DNA from: Lachnospiraceae bacterium
Lineage (GTDB): Bacteria; Bacillota; Clostridia; Lachnospirales; Lachnospiraceae
DNA: 64,000 bases
Reading direction: 5' to 3'
NCBI GenBank assembly: GCA_902363445.1
Contig: CABJAB010000003.1
Location: 186,001 to 250,000, forward strand
Shown here: piece after piece, positions 44,511 through 54,385 of the stretch
How positions within the stretch are numbered: the stretch's first letter is position 1
Layout of the letters: every line of letters begins with the position of its first letter
Notes under the pieces: generated by a model
The model's database searches: none
Seen by the model: the letters and a program-made list of their open reading frames with translations, nothing else
Told to the model about the DNA's origin: nothing
Made by a program: the position numbers and the translations under genes

Positions 44511-46685
44511 TTATTTCGTCTCTTTTTTTCTTACCTTAGTCTTCATCAGATACCAGATAGGGCCCGTCAGGAATACGGAAGAATACGCTCCGCACACAAT
44601 GCCTACGATCAGCGGCAGTGCAAATTCCCGGATTGAGGACACACCCATCAGGAACAGGACAAACACCATGATAAACGTGGTCAGGGAAGTATAAATACTC
44701 CTGGTCAGTGTCTGGTTGATGCTCAGATTCACCACCTCGCTCAGTTCAGCCTTAGTACCCATCGCTTTCAGATTCTCGCGGATACGGTCGAAGATCACGA
44801 TGGTGGCGTTGATGGAATATCCCACAATGGTCAGCATACAAGCGATAAAGGTATTCCCGACACTCCATTTGGTGATGGCATAAAAAGCCAGGACGATCAG
44901 CACGTCATGGACAAGTGCCAGGACTGCGCTGGTCGCGAACCGGATATCCTTAAACCGGAACCAGATATAGATCAGCATGAATACAGTAGCAACCACCACA
45001 GAGAGAATCGCGTCTCTCTTCATCTCTGAACTTACAGTCGCGCTGATGCTGTCCGCTTTGATGCTTTCCGTATCCACTCCATACGCTTCTTCCAGTTTGC
45101 TGTTCAGCTGCTCCCTTTCGTCCACCGACAAAGTCCTGGTCTTTATGATGACCTCATTGGACCCGCTCACCTTCTGCGTCTCAACATTGGCATCGCCGGT
45201 CACTTCTTCCACAAGAGGAACTACATCGCTGTGGATGGTCTCCATGGACAAGTCTTCGTTGAAGGTAACATTGGTGGAGGTTCCGCCCTGGAACTCCAGG
45301 CTGTAGTTAAGGATGCTTCCCTGTTCTCCTCCCGCGTAAACGCCCATGGCCACAAAACCGGCGGCGATCACCACCAGGGAACAGATGATGCATATATATT
45401 TTTTCTTAACAAAATTAATCTTCCTAGGCGCTTTTGCCTTGCCATACAGCTTCTCCGACTGGAAGCCTATATTATACAGGGACCTCAGCGCGAACTTCGT
45501 CACGACCAGGGCCGTGAACATCGAAAGTACGATACCGAGCGCCAGCGTTTGGGCAAAGCCTTTTACCGTACCGGAGCCTCTCCACAGAAGCACCGCCGCC
45601 GCGATCAGCGTGGTGACATTGCCGTCGATGATAGCAGACAGCGCTTTGGAAAAGCCTTCCTTGATGGCCGCCTGGACTTTACGCCCGGCCGCCAGCTCCT
45701 CACGGATTCTGGCAAAGATGATGACATTGGCATCCACCGCCATACCGATGGACAAAATGATACCTGCGATTCCCGGAAGAGTAAGGGTGATATCAAAAGC
45801 GCTCAGGAACACGATGACCAGAGCCACATAAAACGCCAGGGCAATGGCTGCCGCCACACCGGGAATCCAATAGAGGAACACCATCAGCGCGGCCACTATG
45901 ATAAAGCCGATGAGCCCGGCTTTCAGGCTTGTGGAGATCGCTTCTTCTCCCAGCTTCGCTCCAACCACGTTGGAACGAAGTTCTTTAAGCTCCAGAGGGA
46001 GTGAACCGATCCGGATGGTGGAGGCCAAATTATTGGCCGCTTCGTAAGAGCTCATCCCGTCAATACTGCATTGTCCTCCCGTGATCTTCTCTTTCACGCT
46101 GGGACTGCTCACCGTCTTGCCGTCATATATGATGGAGATCGTCTTGCCGATCATATTTTCCGTAGCGGTCGCAAACTTCTCACTGCCTTCATCGGTCAGC
46201 TGAAGGGATACATAATATTGGGTAGCGCCTGTGGTCGAATTTTTCTTGCTCGCCGGCTGGGCCGTCTTCACGTCGTCGCCCGTAAGCACCACATTGCCGT
46301 CCGCATCCTGAAAGGACAAAGATCCGGGCTGGCCAAGTTCTTCCAGGATCGCGTTGGCATCGGATACGCCGGGGATGTCCACATTGATCCGGTTGGAGCC
46401 TTCCTGGTATACTTCCGCCTCAGGGCTGTAAGCATCCACTCTCAATTTGAGCTTATAAATGGTATCCTTCATGTCCGTATCAGAGGGATTCTCATCCACT
46501 GTCTGATATGTGATGCTGACGCCGCCCGCCAGGTCAAGGCCCAGCTTGATGTCGCTCATGCTTCCAGAGCCGTCCTTGCCAAGTCCCATTACCGCCGTAT
46601 AGATGAATCCCCCGATCACGGCCAGCAGAACGATCAGGCAGGCAATGCCCTTTCCGCGAGTTGAATTTTTCCTTGCATTCTTCAT
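44511..46685 (-). CDS. secDF: Fused SecD-SecF protein-export membrane protein
   Basis: About 724 residues combining SecD and SecF, which use the proton gradient to pull translocated proteins outward. The SecD half has KLGLDLAGGVSITYQ and a large extracytoplasmic domain; the SecF half begins near residue 400 with FVKKKYICIICS and shows LEFQGGTSTNVTF. Twelve membrane segments in total. The ATG at 46685 has AGAAGGAG upstream. It follows the SCIFF maturase gene by 13 nt; this linkage is typical of Clostridia. Confidence 0.96.
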   Translation of the reverse strand: MKNARKNSTRGKGIACLIVLLAVIGGFIYTAVMGLGKDGSGSMSDIKLGLDLAGGVSITYQTVDENPSDTDMKDTIYKLKLRVDAYSPEAEVYQEGSNRINVDIPGVSDANAILEELGQPGSLSFQDADGNVVLTGDDVKTAQPASKKNSTTGATQYYVSLQLTDEGSEKFATATENMIGKTISIIYDGKTVSSPSVKEKITGGQCSIDGMSSYEAANNLASTIRIGSLPLELKELRSNVVGAKLGEEAISTSLKAGLIGFIIVAALMVFLYWIPGVAAAIALAFYVALVIVFLSAFDITLTLPGIAGIILSIGMAVDANVIIFARIREELAAGRKVQAAIKEGFSKALSAIIDGNVTTLIAAAVLLWRGSGTVKGFAQTLALGIVLSMFTALVVTKFALRSLYNIGFQSEKLYGKAKAPRKINFVKKKYICIICSLVVIAAGFVAMGVYAGGEQGSILNYSLEFQGGTSTNVTFNEDLSMETIHSDVVPLVEEVTGDANVETQKVSGSNEVIIKTRTLSVDEREQLNSKLEEAYGVDTESIKADSISATVSSEMKRDAILSVVVATVFMLIYIWFRFKDIRFATSAVLALVHDVLIVLAFYAITKWSVGNTFIACMLTIVGYSINATIVIFDRIRENLKAMGTKAELSEVVNLSINQTLTRSIYTSLTTFIMVFVLFLMGVSSIREFALPLIVGIVCGAYSSVFLTGPIWYLMKTKVRKKETK

Positions 46686-46698
46686 GGTCAATCTCCTT

Positions 46699-48060
46699 CT
46701 AATTCTCATCCGCCAGAGCGGCCTTTATCATGATCGCACATTCAATGCGCTTTTTCTGCATCTCACAGCCGATGTCATAAGCGTCTGTGATGGAGCCGTG
46801 AAAATTGTAGGAATTGGCGGCGCAGCCTCCGCTGCAGTAAAATCTGGCAAAACAATTCCTGCACTTCTCTTTTGCATACACATTGCAGAGCTTAAATTCA
46901 TCCCGGATCTCCCTGTTCACCACTCCGGTATCCACATTTCCCAAGAGGAATTCTTCCTGTCCTACAAACTGGTGGCACGGATATAAGTCTCCCCATGGGG
47001 TGACGGCCAGGTATTCTGTCCCTGAGCCGCATCCGGAAAGACGCTTCGCCACACAGGGTCCCTGGCTCAGATCTATCATGAAATGAAAGAAATTGAAGCC
47101 TCTCCCATCCTGTTTCCTTTTTATGTATTCCCTGGCCAGCTTATCATATTCAGAAAGTATCTGGGGCAGGTCTTCTTCCCTTATGGAATAATCCGCCTCT
47201 GGAGGCGCCACCACCGGTTCCACGGAAATCTGGTCAAACCCCTCGTCGGCAAAATGAAGCACGTCCTCCGAAAAATCCAGATTATGCCTTGTAAAGGTCC
47301 CTCTGATATAATAACTTTTGCTGCCGCGGGCTTTGGCAAATTTTTTGAACTTGGGCATGATGATGTCGTAGCTGCTCCCTTTTCCGTTTCTCGTAGGACG
47401 CATCCTGTCGTTGACCTCCTTACGCCCGTCGACACTCAGGACCACATTTGCCATTTCCTTATTCAGGAATTCCGTGACTTCGTCGTCGAGAAGCATTCCG
47501 TTGGTCGTCATCGTAAAACGGAAGTTCTTATTAAATTCTTTCTCCTTGGAGCGTCCGTATGCCACCAGCCTCTTGACCACTTCCCAGTTCATCAGCGGCT
47601 CGCCGCCGAAAAAGTCCACTTCCAGGTTCCTTCGGTTCCCGGAATTCTCTATAAGGAAGTCCAAAGCCTTCCGGCCCACCTCATAGCTCATGATAGCCCG
47701 GCGCCCGTGATATTCTCCCTCCTCCGCAAAGCAGTACTTACAGCCCAGATTGCAGTCATGGGCCACATGCAGGCACAGAGCCTTGACCACAGTCTTTCTG
47801 CTTTTAAAATCTGTTACATACTGCTCATAGATGTCTTCCGTGAACAGAAGCCCTTCTTCCGAAAGTTCCTCGATCTCACTGACCGCTTCCCGGATATCCT
47901 CCTCCGGATACTTCCCCCGCAGCTTTTCCGCCGCAGCCTCCGGATTTTCTTTTTCATAAACGGCAATGGCATCATATACCACGTCATCCACTACATGGAC
48001 AGCGCCGCTGCACACATCCATGACAATATTGTATCCATTGCTTTTATACTGGTGAATCAC
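46699..48060 (-). CDS. scfB: Radical SAM/SPASM maturase of the SCIFF peptide
   Basis: Forms thioether cross-links from cysteines to threonine alpha-carbons in the SCIFF peptide. About 453 residues from the GTG at 48060, which matches the usual start (VIHQYKSNGYNIVMDV). An N-terminal peptide-binding (RRE-like) region precedes the radical SAM motif CNLGCKYC, and the SPASM domain shows GSGTEYLAVTPWGDLYPCHQ spread over its cluster cysteines and CRNCFARFYCSGGC. Upstream frame continues without a better start. The gap to scfA contains a terminator-like hairpin, and secDF follows directly. Confidence 0.96.
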   Translation of the reverse strand: MIHQYKSNGYNIVMDVCSGAVHVVDDVVYDAIAVYEKENPEAAAEKLRGKYPEEDIREAVSEIEELSEEGLLFTEDIYEQYVTDFKSRKTVVKALCLHVAHDCNLGCKYCFAEEGEYHGRRAIMSYEVGRKALDFLIENSGNRRNLEVDFFGGEPLMNWEVVKRLVAYGRSKEKEFNKNFRFTMTTNGMLLDDEVTEFLNKEMANVVLSVDGRKEVNDRMRPTRNGKGSSYDIIMPKFKKFAKARGSKSYYIRGTFTRHNLDFSEDVLHFADEGFDQISVEPVVAPPEADYSIREEDLPQILSEYDKLAREYIKRKQDGRGFNFFHFMIDLSQGPCVAKRLSGCGSGTEYLAVTPWGDLYPCHQFVGQEEFLLGNVDTGVVNREIRDEFKLCNVYAKEKCRNCFARFYCSGGCAANSYNFHGSITDAYDIGCEMQKKRIECAIMIKAALADEN

Positions 48061-48099
48061 TGCCGGATTTCCCCTCTCTGTATACGTCGTGCCGCAAAA

Positions 48100-48115
48100 C
48101 AGCCCTCTCGGGCTG
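48100..48115 (-). terminator. Attenuator-like hairpin between scfA and scfB
   Basis: Minus strand: CAGCCC-GAGA-GGGCTG followed by TTTTGC. A second inverted repeat around CACTTCGCATATGC lies at about 48142-48163. A partial terminator here would let more precursor peptide than maturase be made. Confidence 0.6.
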
Positions 48116-48216
48116 CGCTTTCCTGTTGACAGAAGAAAGACACTTCGCATATGCAAAGTGCCCCCTACATGCCGTATTACGATAATGAGGGAGCGCGGCC
48201 GCCCCCACCTTAACAT

Positions 48217-48360
48217 TTATTTATGGTTTTCGCAGGACTGGTTCCCCACCGTACAGGATGTCTTACATGCAGACTGGCAGGATGTCTGGCATTCGCCGCA
48301 GCCGCCCTTCTTCATGGACTCCTTTAACGTACTGGAAGTTAATGTCTTGATTCTCTTCAT
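48217..48360 (-). CDS. scfA: SCIFF ribosomal peptide precursor
   Basis: A 47-residue precursor, Six Cysteines In Forty-Five type. The leader MKRIKTLTSSTLKESMKKGG is followed by a core with six cysteines (GCGECQTSCQSACKTSC and NQSCENHK), almost identical to the class consensus. AGGAGGATAGGACA precedes the ATG, and a TATAAT box lies at 48395-48400. It is maturated by the radical SAM enzyme encoded downstream. SCIFF is near-universal in Clostridia but its physiological role is still unclear. Confidence 0.95.
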   Translation of the reverse strand: MKRIKTLTSSTLKESMKKGGCGECQTSCQSACKTSCTVGNQSCENHK

Positions 48361-48496
48361 TGTCCTATCCTCCTATCTAAACCTGATTTGAGTCATTATA
48401 GCACATAATCTTCCATAAGAAAAGGTCTTTTTCCAAATATTCCTTCATATCTTGTCTTAAATCCAACATAAATTCTATCAGAAAGAAGGTAATCCC

Positions 48497-48865
48497 ATGG
48501 CTTCCGTTCCCAAGAGCAAACCATTGTCTCTCATCCGTTCCCTATTGTCTTCTTATGTGCTCACAGGAGTCCTTTTACTGCTCCTGTCCTTTCTGCTGTA
48601 TAAGATGAAGCTTTCCAAAAACCAGATCCACATAGGAATCTACGTCATCTATGTCCTTTCCTGTCTGTTCGGAGGCTTCCTGGCCGGAAAGCAGACAAAG
48701 ACCAGACGGTTCATGTGGGGCGGCCTGTCCGGCATCCTCTATTTCGCCGTGTTGTTCCTGATCTCTCTGGTTCTTCATCGGGGCATCCAAACAGGTATTC
48801 CCGGAATTCTCATCTGTTTCTGCCTCTGCGCCGGCTGCGGCACACTGGGGGGCATGTTCAGCTGA
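48497..48865 (+). CDS. TIGR04086-type four-helix membrane protein
   Basis: A 122-residue protein with four hydrophobic segments; YVLTGVLLLLLSFLLYKMKL and the glycine-rich turn SCLFGGFLAGKQ are characteristic of the TIGR04086 family, commonly found beside the SCIFF/secDF cluster in Clostridia. Its function is unknown. It is divergent from scfA and has AGAAGGTAATCCC as ribosome binding region. Confidence 0.85.
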   Translation: MASVPKSKPLSLIRSLLSSYVLTGVLLLLLSFLLYKMKLSKNQIHIGIYVIYVLSCLFGGFLAGKQTKTRRFMWGGLSGILYFAVLFLISLVLHRGIQTGIPGILICFCLCAGCGTLGGMFS

Positions 48866-48981
48866 CCTGTCTTGACATATGGACGTCCTTAGTGTAAAAT
48901 CATCCTAACCATCCATAGACTGGGAATATTTTCCCTCTGTGCCTGGTAATACATTATTTATAGAAAATGGAGTGATGATTT

Positions 48982-50289
48982 TTGGACCCAAGTGACGTCA
49001 TACAGATTGTCGTTCTTCTCGTGCTGTTGTTTCTGTCTGCATTTTTTTCTTCTTCGGAAACGGCCCTTCTTTCTATGAGCAACGTACGAATCCGTACCCT
49101 GGTCGATGAAGGAAATCAGAAGGCAGTGACCTTAGAAAAAGTAGTGCATAACAAAGGCAAGATGCTGAGTGCCATCCTGATCGGCAATAATGTGGTGAAT
49201 CTGAGCGCTTCTTCCCTGATCACCTCGCTGGTGATCAAAAAATTCGGTAATGCTTATGTCGGTGCTGCCACCGGCGTGATCACCCTGCTGATCCTGATCT
49301 TTGGAGAAATATCGCCGAAGACTATGGCTACTTTAAAGGCAGAGAATATCGCGCTTAAATTTGCCGGGATCATTTCTGTATTAATGAAGATCCTGACACC
49401 TGTAATCTTTATCGTGAACCTGCTGGCAGGCGGTTTTCTCCGTCTCATGGGCATAGATCCAAATGCCAAATCTGACACCATCACCGAAAATGAGCTGCGC
49501 ACCATCGTGGATGTAAGCCACGAGGAGGGCGTCATCGAAAGCGAAGAACGGTGGATGATAAACAATGTGGTGGATTTCGGCGATGCTCAGGCCAAGGATA
49601 TCATGGTACCGCGCATCGACATGGTGTTCGCCAGTGAAGACGCCACTTACCAGGAGCTCCTGGAAATCTTCCGTGAAAATATGTTCACCCGCGTCCCGAT
49701 CTACCGGGATACTACCGATAATGTGGTCGGCATCATCAACATGAAGGATTTGCTTTTTTATAAAGAAGATACTCCCTTCAACGTACAGGATTACCTGAGG
49801 GAAGCCTATTTTACCTATGAATTTAAGAAAACCTCTGAGCTTTTCATTGAAATGCGTCAGAATTCCGTAAGCCTGGCCATTGTCCTGGATGAATACGGCG
49901 CCACCGCAGGTCTGGTGACACTGGAAGACCTCCTGGAAGAGATCGTCGGGGAGATTCGTGATGAATACGATGAGGACGAGCTTGAAAGTCTCCAGAAGAT
50001 CAATGACCTGGAATACCGGGTGGAAGGTTCCATGAAGCTGGACGACATCAACGAGGCCCTGGGGCTTGACTTATCTTCTGAAGACTATGATTCCGTGGGA
50101 GGCCTCATCATCGGAGGACTGGATCATGTCCCTGTGGCCGGTGAAAGCATCACCGAGGACGGCATCCGCTTTGTGGTGGAAACCATGGACAAAAACCGAA
50201 TCGAATGGGTGAAGATGTATCTTCCTGAAAAAACAGAGGATGAAGAAGATCATACAGAATCCGCAGACGATAAAGAAGAATCCTTATGA
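48982..50289 (+). CDS. CNNM/HlyC-CorC family transporter
   Basis: A 435-residue membrane protein with an N-terminal CNNM (DUF21) domain of three to four segments, then two CBS domains (ERWMINNVVDFGDAQAKDIM leads into them; TRVPIYRDTTDNVVGIINMK is one), and a C-terminal CorC_HlyC domain (DSVGGLIIGGLDHVPVAGE). Family members move Mg2+ or other cations. The start is a TTG at 48982 behind GGAG, because the only nearby ATG is out of frame. The final 18 residues are very acidic. Confidence 0.92.
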   Translation: MDPSDVIQIVVLLVLLFLSAFFSSSETALLSMSNVRIRTLVDEGNQKAVTLEKVVHNKGKMLSAILIGNNVVNLSASSLITSLVIKKFGNAYVGAATGVITLLILIFGEISPKTMATLKAENIALKFAGIISVLMKILTPVIFIVNLLAGGFLRLMGIDPNAKSDTITENELRTIVDVSHEEGVIESEERWMINNVVDFGDAQAKDIMVPRIDMVFASEDATYQELLEIFRENMFTRVPIYRDTTDNVVGIINMKDLLFYKEDTPFNVQDYLREAYFTYEFKKTSELFIEMRQNSVSLAIVLDEYGATAGLVTLEDLLEEIVGEIRDEYDEDELESLQKINDLEYRVEGSMKLDDINEALGLDLSSEDYDSVGGLIIGGLDHVPVAGESITEDGIRFVVETMDKNRIEWVKMYLPEKTEDEEDHTESADDKEESL

Positions 50290-50296
50290 TACGATA

Positions 50297-50342
50297 AAAG
50301 CCCCTGCGCTGACCGTAAGACCGGCGGCGCAGGGGCTTTTTT
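50297..50342 (+). terminator. Rho-independent terminator, probably bidirectional
   Basis: AAAAGCCCCTGCGC pairs with GCGCAGGGGCTTTT, with TTTTTT following. It ends the CNNM gene and, read on the other strand, the convergent CmpB-type gene. Confidence 0.9.
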
Positions 50343-50347
50343 ATCTT

Positions 50348-50917
50348 TTAATCTGTTTTCACTAAAATTCCGTCTTTATCCAGACCTTCATTCCGCCTGG
50401 CTCTCATGATACAGTACACAAAATCCGACACGTAATACAGAAGCGCTGCTACGATCAGGATCTTTCCCAACGCCATGCTGTAGCTGTCCGCCAGACGTAC
50501 CACAGCCTTGTGGAGGAATGCGAACAGGAACACCGCGTAAAATCCCCACGCGATCGTACTCTCCAGGCAGATGATCCCCTTATAGTTGAAGGGTTTTTCC
50601 TTATAGTCCCACCAGACCGCGCCAAACACCTTCAGCATGACATGAGCGGTAATGAACTCCAGAGTCGTCGCCATCAGGGTTCCCAGAAAATATACGGCTA
50701 CGTAGTTCCCGGATACCGGACTGAGGATAAAGTATGCGGCCAGCGCCCCCACCCCATAGATCGGGCAAATCGGCCCCCGCACAAATCCGCGGTTGGTCGG
50801 CTTCCGGTTACAGAGGGACATATAGATGGACTCCACGATCCATCCCAGAACACTGTAGATCAGAAACCAGTTGGCAAAGTGGTAAAAATCAGTTGTCAAA
50901 AACGGGGCATCCCACAT
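50348..50917 (-). CDS. ABC_trans_CmpB (PF06541) family membrane protein
   Basis: A 189-residue protein with about five membrane segments. The block WFLIYSVLGWIVESIYMSL and NRGFVRGPICPIYGVGALA is the signature of the family annotated as putative ABC-transporter type IV. No ATPase gene is near, so the transporter label is doubtful and the function open. ATG preceded by GAGAGGAG. Confidence 0.85.
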   Translation of the reverse strand: MWDAPFLTTDFYHFANWFLIYSVLGWIVESIYMSLCNRKPTNRGFVRGPICPIYGVGALAAYFILSPVSGNYVAVYFLGTLMATTLEFITAHVMLKVFGAVWWDYKEKPFNYKGIICLESTIAWGFYAVFLFAFLHKAVVRLADSYSMALGKILIVAALLYYVSDFVYCIMRARRNEGLDKDGILVKTD

Positions 50918-51024
50918 AAATGAGCTCCTCTCTTTAGACTTTTTTAAGAATCTTTATAGTTTCTTCATTGCATTACCCACTTTACCATACTTCGTTCTGT
51001 TTTACCATAGCTTTTCTATGAATA

Positions 51025-52458
51025 TTATTTTAAAATTTCCAAAAGGATCTTATTTACCATGGCCGGATCTGCTTTCCCCTTCATGGCTTTCATCGTCTGT
51101 CCCACGAGGAACCCTATGGCTTTTTTCTTGCCGTTCCGATAATCTTCCACGGACTGAGGGTTATTTTTCACAATCTCTTCAATGGTTTCCCTGAGCGCGC
51201 CCTCATCCTGTACCATGGACAGCCCTTTTTCTTCCACATAGCCGACAGGATCGATATCTTCCCCAAACATGATCTCAAATACTTCTTTCGCCACAGTGCG
51301 GTTGATCTTTCCCTGTTCCACCAGGCCGATAAGATCTGCCAGATGGGACGGGCTGAAACGGATATCCTCGGAATCCGTCTCCGTCTCCTTCAGCAGCCTC
51401 ATGGTCTCCACCATGAGCCAGTTGGAGACTTCCTTCGGCTTGCAGCCCAGTGCGATGGTCTCCTCAAAGATATCTGCCATTCGTTTGGAGGAGGTCAGGA
51501 TATCGATATCGTATTCCGGAATTCCATACTCTTCTTTGTAACGTTTCCGTTTTTCGTCCCGAAGCTCCGGCTGCTTTGCCCTTATTTCCGCCAGCCACTC
51601 GTCGCTTATGACCACCGGCACCAGATCCGGCTCCGGAAAATACCGGTAGTCCTGGGCGTCCTCCTTGGAGCGCATGGCATAAGAGCATTCTTTGCCGTCG
51701 TCCCATCTCCTGGTTTCCTGGATCACTTTGCCCCCGTCCTCCAGTATATCGATCTGGCGGCTTCGTTCTCCTTCTATGGCCCTTGCAATGGCTTTAAATG
51801 AATTCAGGTTCTTCATCTCTGTCCTGGTGCCAAATTCCTCTGTTCCCGCCTCACGGACCGACAGGTTTACATCCGCCCTCATGGAACCTTCCTGGAGCTT
51901 ACAGTCGGAGGCTCCCAGATATTGGATGATCAGCCTCAGTTTATCCAGATATGCGATCACTTCCTCAGCGGAGCGCATATCCGGCTCGGACACGATCTCG
52001 ATCAGCGGGACTCCGCTTCTGTTGAAATCAACTAAAGTGCAGTCCTCCCACTCGTCATGAATGAGCTTTCCGGCATCCTCTTCCATATGGATCTCATGGA
52101 TCCGGATGGTTTTCTTTCCTTCCGCTGTCTCAATCTCTATGCCGCCGTCTCTGCATATCGGCAGGTACAGCTGGGAGATCTGGTAGTTCTGGGGATTGTC
52201 CGGGTAAAAATAGTTCTTTCGGTCAAATTTACAGTACTGGGTAATGGTGCAGTTGGTCGCCAGCCCTACCGCGGCGGCATATTCCACCACCTGTTTATTC
52301 AGAACCGGCAGGGAGCCGGGCATGCCTGTGCATACCGGACACGTATGGGTGTTCGGTTCGCCGCCGAACTCAGTACTGCAGGAGCAGAAAATCTTCGTCT
52401 TAGTGGCCAGTTCCACATGGACCTCCAGTCCGATGACTGTTTCGTACTGTTTACTCAT
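51025..52458 (-). CDS. gatB: Asp/Glu-tRNA amidotransferase subunit B
   Basis: GatB binds the mischarged Asp-tRNA(Asn) or Glu-tRNA(Gln) and phosphorylates the side chain before amidation. 477 residues with GLEVHVELATKTKIFCSCS, the cradle-domain block and a C-terminal YqeY-like tail (YRNGKKKAIGFLVGQTMKA). The start at 52458 (AAAGGAG upstream) overlaps the gatA stop by 8 nt. Last gene of gatC-gatA-gatB. Confidence 0.97.
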   Translation of the reverse strand: MSKQYETVIGLEVHVELATKTKIFCSCSTEFGGEPNTHTCPVCTGMPGSLPVLNKQVVEYAAAVGLATNCTITQYCKFDRKNYFYPDNPQNYQISQLYLPICRDGGIEIETAEGKKTIRIHEIHMEEDAGKLIHDEWEDCTLVDFNRSGVPLIEIVSEPDMRSAEEVIAYLDKLRLIIQYLGASDCKLQEGSMRADVNLSVREAGTEEFGTRTEMKNLNSFKAIARAIEGERSRQIDILEDGGKVIQETRRWDDGKECSYAMRSKEDAQDYRYFPEPDLVPVVISDEWLAEIRAKQPELRDEKRKRYKEEYGIPEYDIDILTSSKRMADIFEETIALGCKPKEVSNWLMVETMRLLKETETDSEDIRFSPSHLADLIGLVEQGKINRTVAKEVFEIMFGEDIDPVGYVEEKGLSMVQDEGALRETIEEIVKNNPQSVEDYRNGKKKAIGFLVGQTMKAMKGKADPAMVNKILLEILK

Positions 52459-53935
52459 CTTTTCCAGCTCCTTTCTGCACCAGCGGGCATCTTTCATAAT
52501 TCCTCGTACATTCATACGCATATGCCGCCCGGAAAAGCTTCTTCTCCTGGAAGCAGTCTCCGATCAGCTGCATTCCTATAGGCAGTCCATTTTTGTCGGC
52601 GCCGCAGGGCACGCTGATGCCGGGCAGGCCCGCCAGATTAACCGATATGGTATAAATATCTCCCAAATACATTTTAATGGGGTCGCTCAGGCTCTCTCCC
52701 AGCCGCGGAGCCGCGGTCGGCGCCGCCGGTCCCAGAATCAGATCATATTTCTCAAAAGCCTTATCAAAGGCTTGCTTGATCAGCGCTTTTGTACGGAGCG
52801 CTTTCAGATAATACGCATCATAGTATCCGCTGCTCAGGACGAAGGAGCCGAGCATGATCCTCCGCTTCACTTCTTCTCCGAACCCTTCAGAACGGGTCTT
52901 TTTGTACATCTGATGGAGCCCCGCATAGTCTTCTGTCCGGTAAGCATACTTTACCCCGTCAAACCGTGCCAGATTGGAACTGGCCTCCGCGGAAGCAATG
53001 ATATAATAGGCGGGAATCGCGTATTCCACAAGGCTCAGGTCGAACTCCTCCAGGACCGCTCCCTTTGCTTCCAGCGCCTTTGCCGCTTTCAGGACCGCTT
53101 CCTTCACTTCGCCGTCCAGTCCTTCTCCAAAATAATCCCTTGGAATACCGATCTTCATTCCTTTCACATCGTCCACCAGGGCTTCCGAGAAATGATAATC
53201 CTCCCTCGCCACACTGGTGCTGTCTTTTTTATCGTGGGAAGCGATCGCTTCCAGGATTGCCGCACAATCCGATACGTCCTTCGCTATCGGTCCGATCTGG
53301 TCCAAAGATGAACCATAAGCGATCAATCCGTAACGGGAAACCGTACCATAGGTGGGTTTGATCCCGGTCACGCCGCAGAAAGAACTGGGCTGCCGGATGG
53401 ATCCGCCGGTATCCGACCCCAGCGCATACGGGCATTCTTCTGCCGCCACAGCCGCGCAGGAACCGCCGGAAGAACCGCCGGGTACATGTTCCGTATTCCA
53501 GGGATTTCTGGTAACCCCAAAATACGAAGTCTCCGTAGTGCTCCCCATGGCAAACTCGTCCATGTTTGTCTTCCCAATTATCACCGCTCCGGCTTTTTCC
53601 AAATTTAAGACTGCTTCCGCCGAATAGGTCGGCTTGAAGCTCCCCAGTATTTTAGAGCTGCAGGTGGTGAGCAGCCCCTCCGTGCACATGTTATCTTTAA
53701 TGGCGACCGGCACTCCGGCCAAGGGGCCGTCAAGCATACCGCCGTCAATCTGTTTCTGTACCTCATCGGCGCGCTTTAGAACGGCTTCTTTGTCCGCCAC
53801 AGTCACAAAGCTGTGAATATCCCCTTCCCTCGCCTCAATGGCGGCCAAAGAGGCTTCCGCCGCTTCTCTTACGGTGACTTCCTTCGCCTTTATCTTTTTT
53901 CCCAGCTCAACGGCTGTCAGACTCATCAGATTCAA
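52451..53935 (-). CDS. gatA: Asp/Glu-tRNA amidotransferase subunit A
   Basis: Amidase that releases ammonia from glutamine for GatB. 494 residues with the Ser-cisSer-Lys triad: PVAIKDNMC (Lys), GSSGGSCAAVAA (the cis-Ser) and SDTGGSIRQPSS (nucleophile Ser). The start is a TTG at 53935, seven nt after AAAGGAGGAAATACT; an ATG at 53926 would be 16 nt away and is less likely. Middle gene of the T-box controlled gatCAB operon. Confidence 0.97.
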   Translation of the reverse strand: MNLMSLTAVELGKKIKAKEVTVREAAEASLAAIEAREGDIHSFVTVADKEAVLKRADEVQKQIDGGMLDGPLAGVPVAIKDNMCTEGLLTTCSSKILGSFKPTYSAEAVLNLEKAGAVIIGKTNMDEFAMGSTTETSYFGVTRNPWNTEHVPGGSSGGSCAAVAAEECPYALGSDTGGSIRQPSSFCGVTGIKPTYGTVSRYGLIAYGSSLDQIGPIAKDVSDCAAILEAIASHDKKDSTSVAREDYHFSEALVDDVKGMKIGIPRDYFGEGLDGEVKEAVLKAAKALEAKGAVLEEFDLSLVEYAIPAYYIIASAEASSNLARFDGVKYAYRTEDYAGLHQMYKKTRSEGFGEEVKRRIMLGSFVLSSGYYDAYYLKALRTKALIKQAFDKAFEKYDLILGPAAPTAAPRLGESLSDPIKMYLGDIYTISVNLAGLPGISVPCGADKNGLPIGMQLIGDCFQEKKLFRAAYAYECTRNYERCPLVQKGAGKDE

Positions 53936-54029
53936 AGTATTTCCTCCTTTATCCCAATCTCACCCGGTGTCTTCATGACACCAGGACATACTTCGTCCCG
54001 CCACAGTGTCGGTATACAAGGCCCCAGGC

Positions 54030-54326
54030 TCATTCTACAGTCTTCGGCACCTTATAGCAGCCGTCTTTTTTGTCGGGCGCATTAGCCAGCATCTGCTCCC
54101 TGTTATCGCCGTTCGTGACCATGTCTTCCCGGAATACATTATTGACCGGAAACACATGGGACATCGGCTCTACGCCCTCTGTATCCAGCTCATTCAGCAT
54201 ATCGATATAGTCCAGCATATTCGCCATATCCTTTTTGGCATTTTCCTTTTCCTCTTCGGAAAGCTCCAGCTTGGCCAAAATCCCCACATATTCAATCGTC
54301 TCGTCCGTGATCACGTTCTTTGCCAT
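54030..54326 (-). CDS. gatC: Asp/Glu-tRNA amidotransferase subunit C
   Basis: Small stabilising subunit of the GatCAB complex, 98 residues. It shows the family blocks [38 protein letters not shown] and [17 protein letters not shown]. The ATG at 54326 has AAAGGAG upstream. It is the first gene behind an Asn-type T-box leader. Confidence 0.96.
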   Translation of the reverse strand: MAKNVITDETIEYVGILAKLELSEEEKENAKKDMANMLDYIDMLNELDTEGVEPMSHVFPVNNVFREDMVTNGDNREQMLANAPDKKDGCYKVPKTVE

Positions 54327-54385
54327 ATCATACTCCTTTCTTTCCACTGTCCTGCATGTATTCTCGCTCAAATATCATAAAAGAA

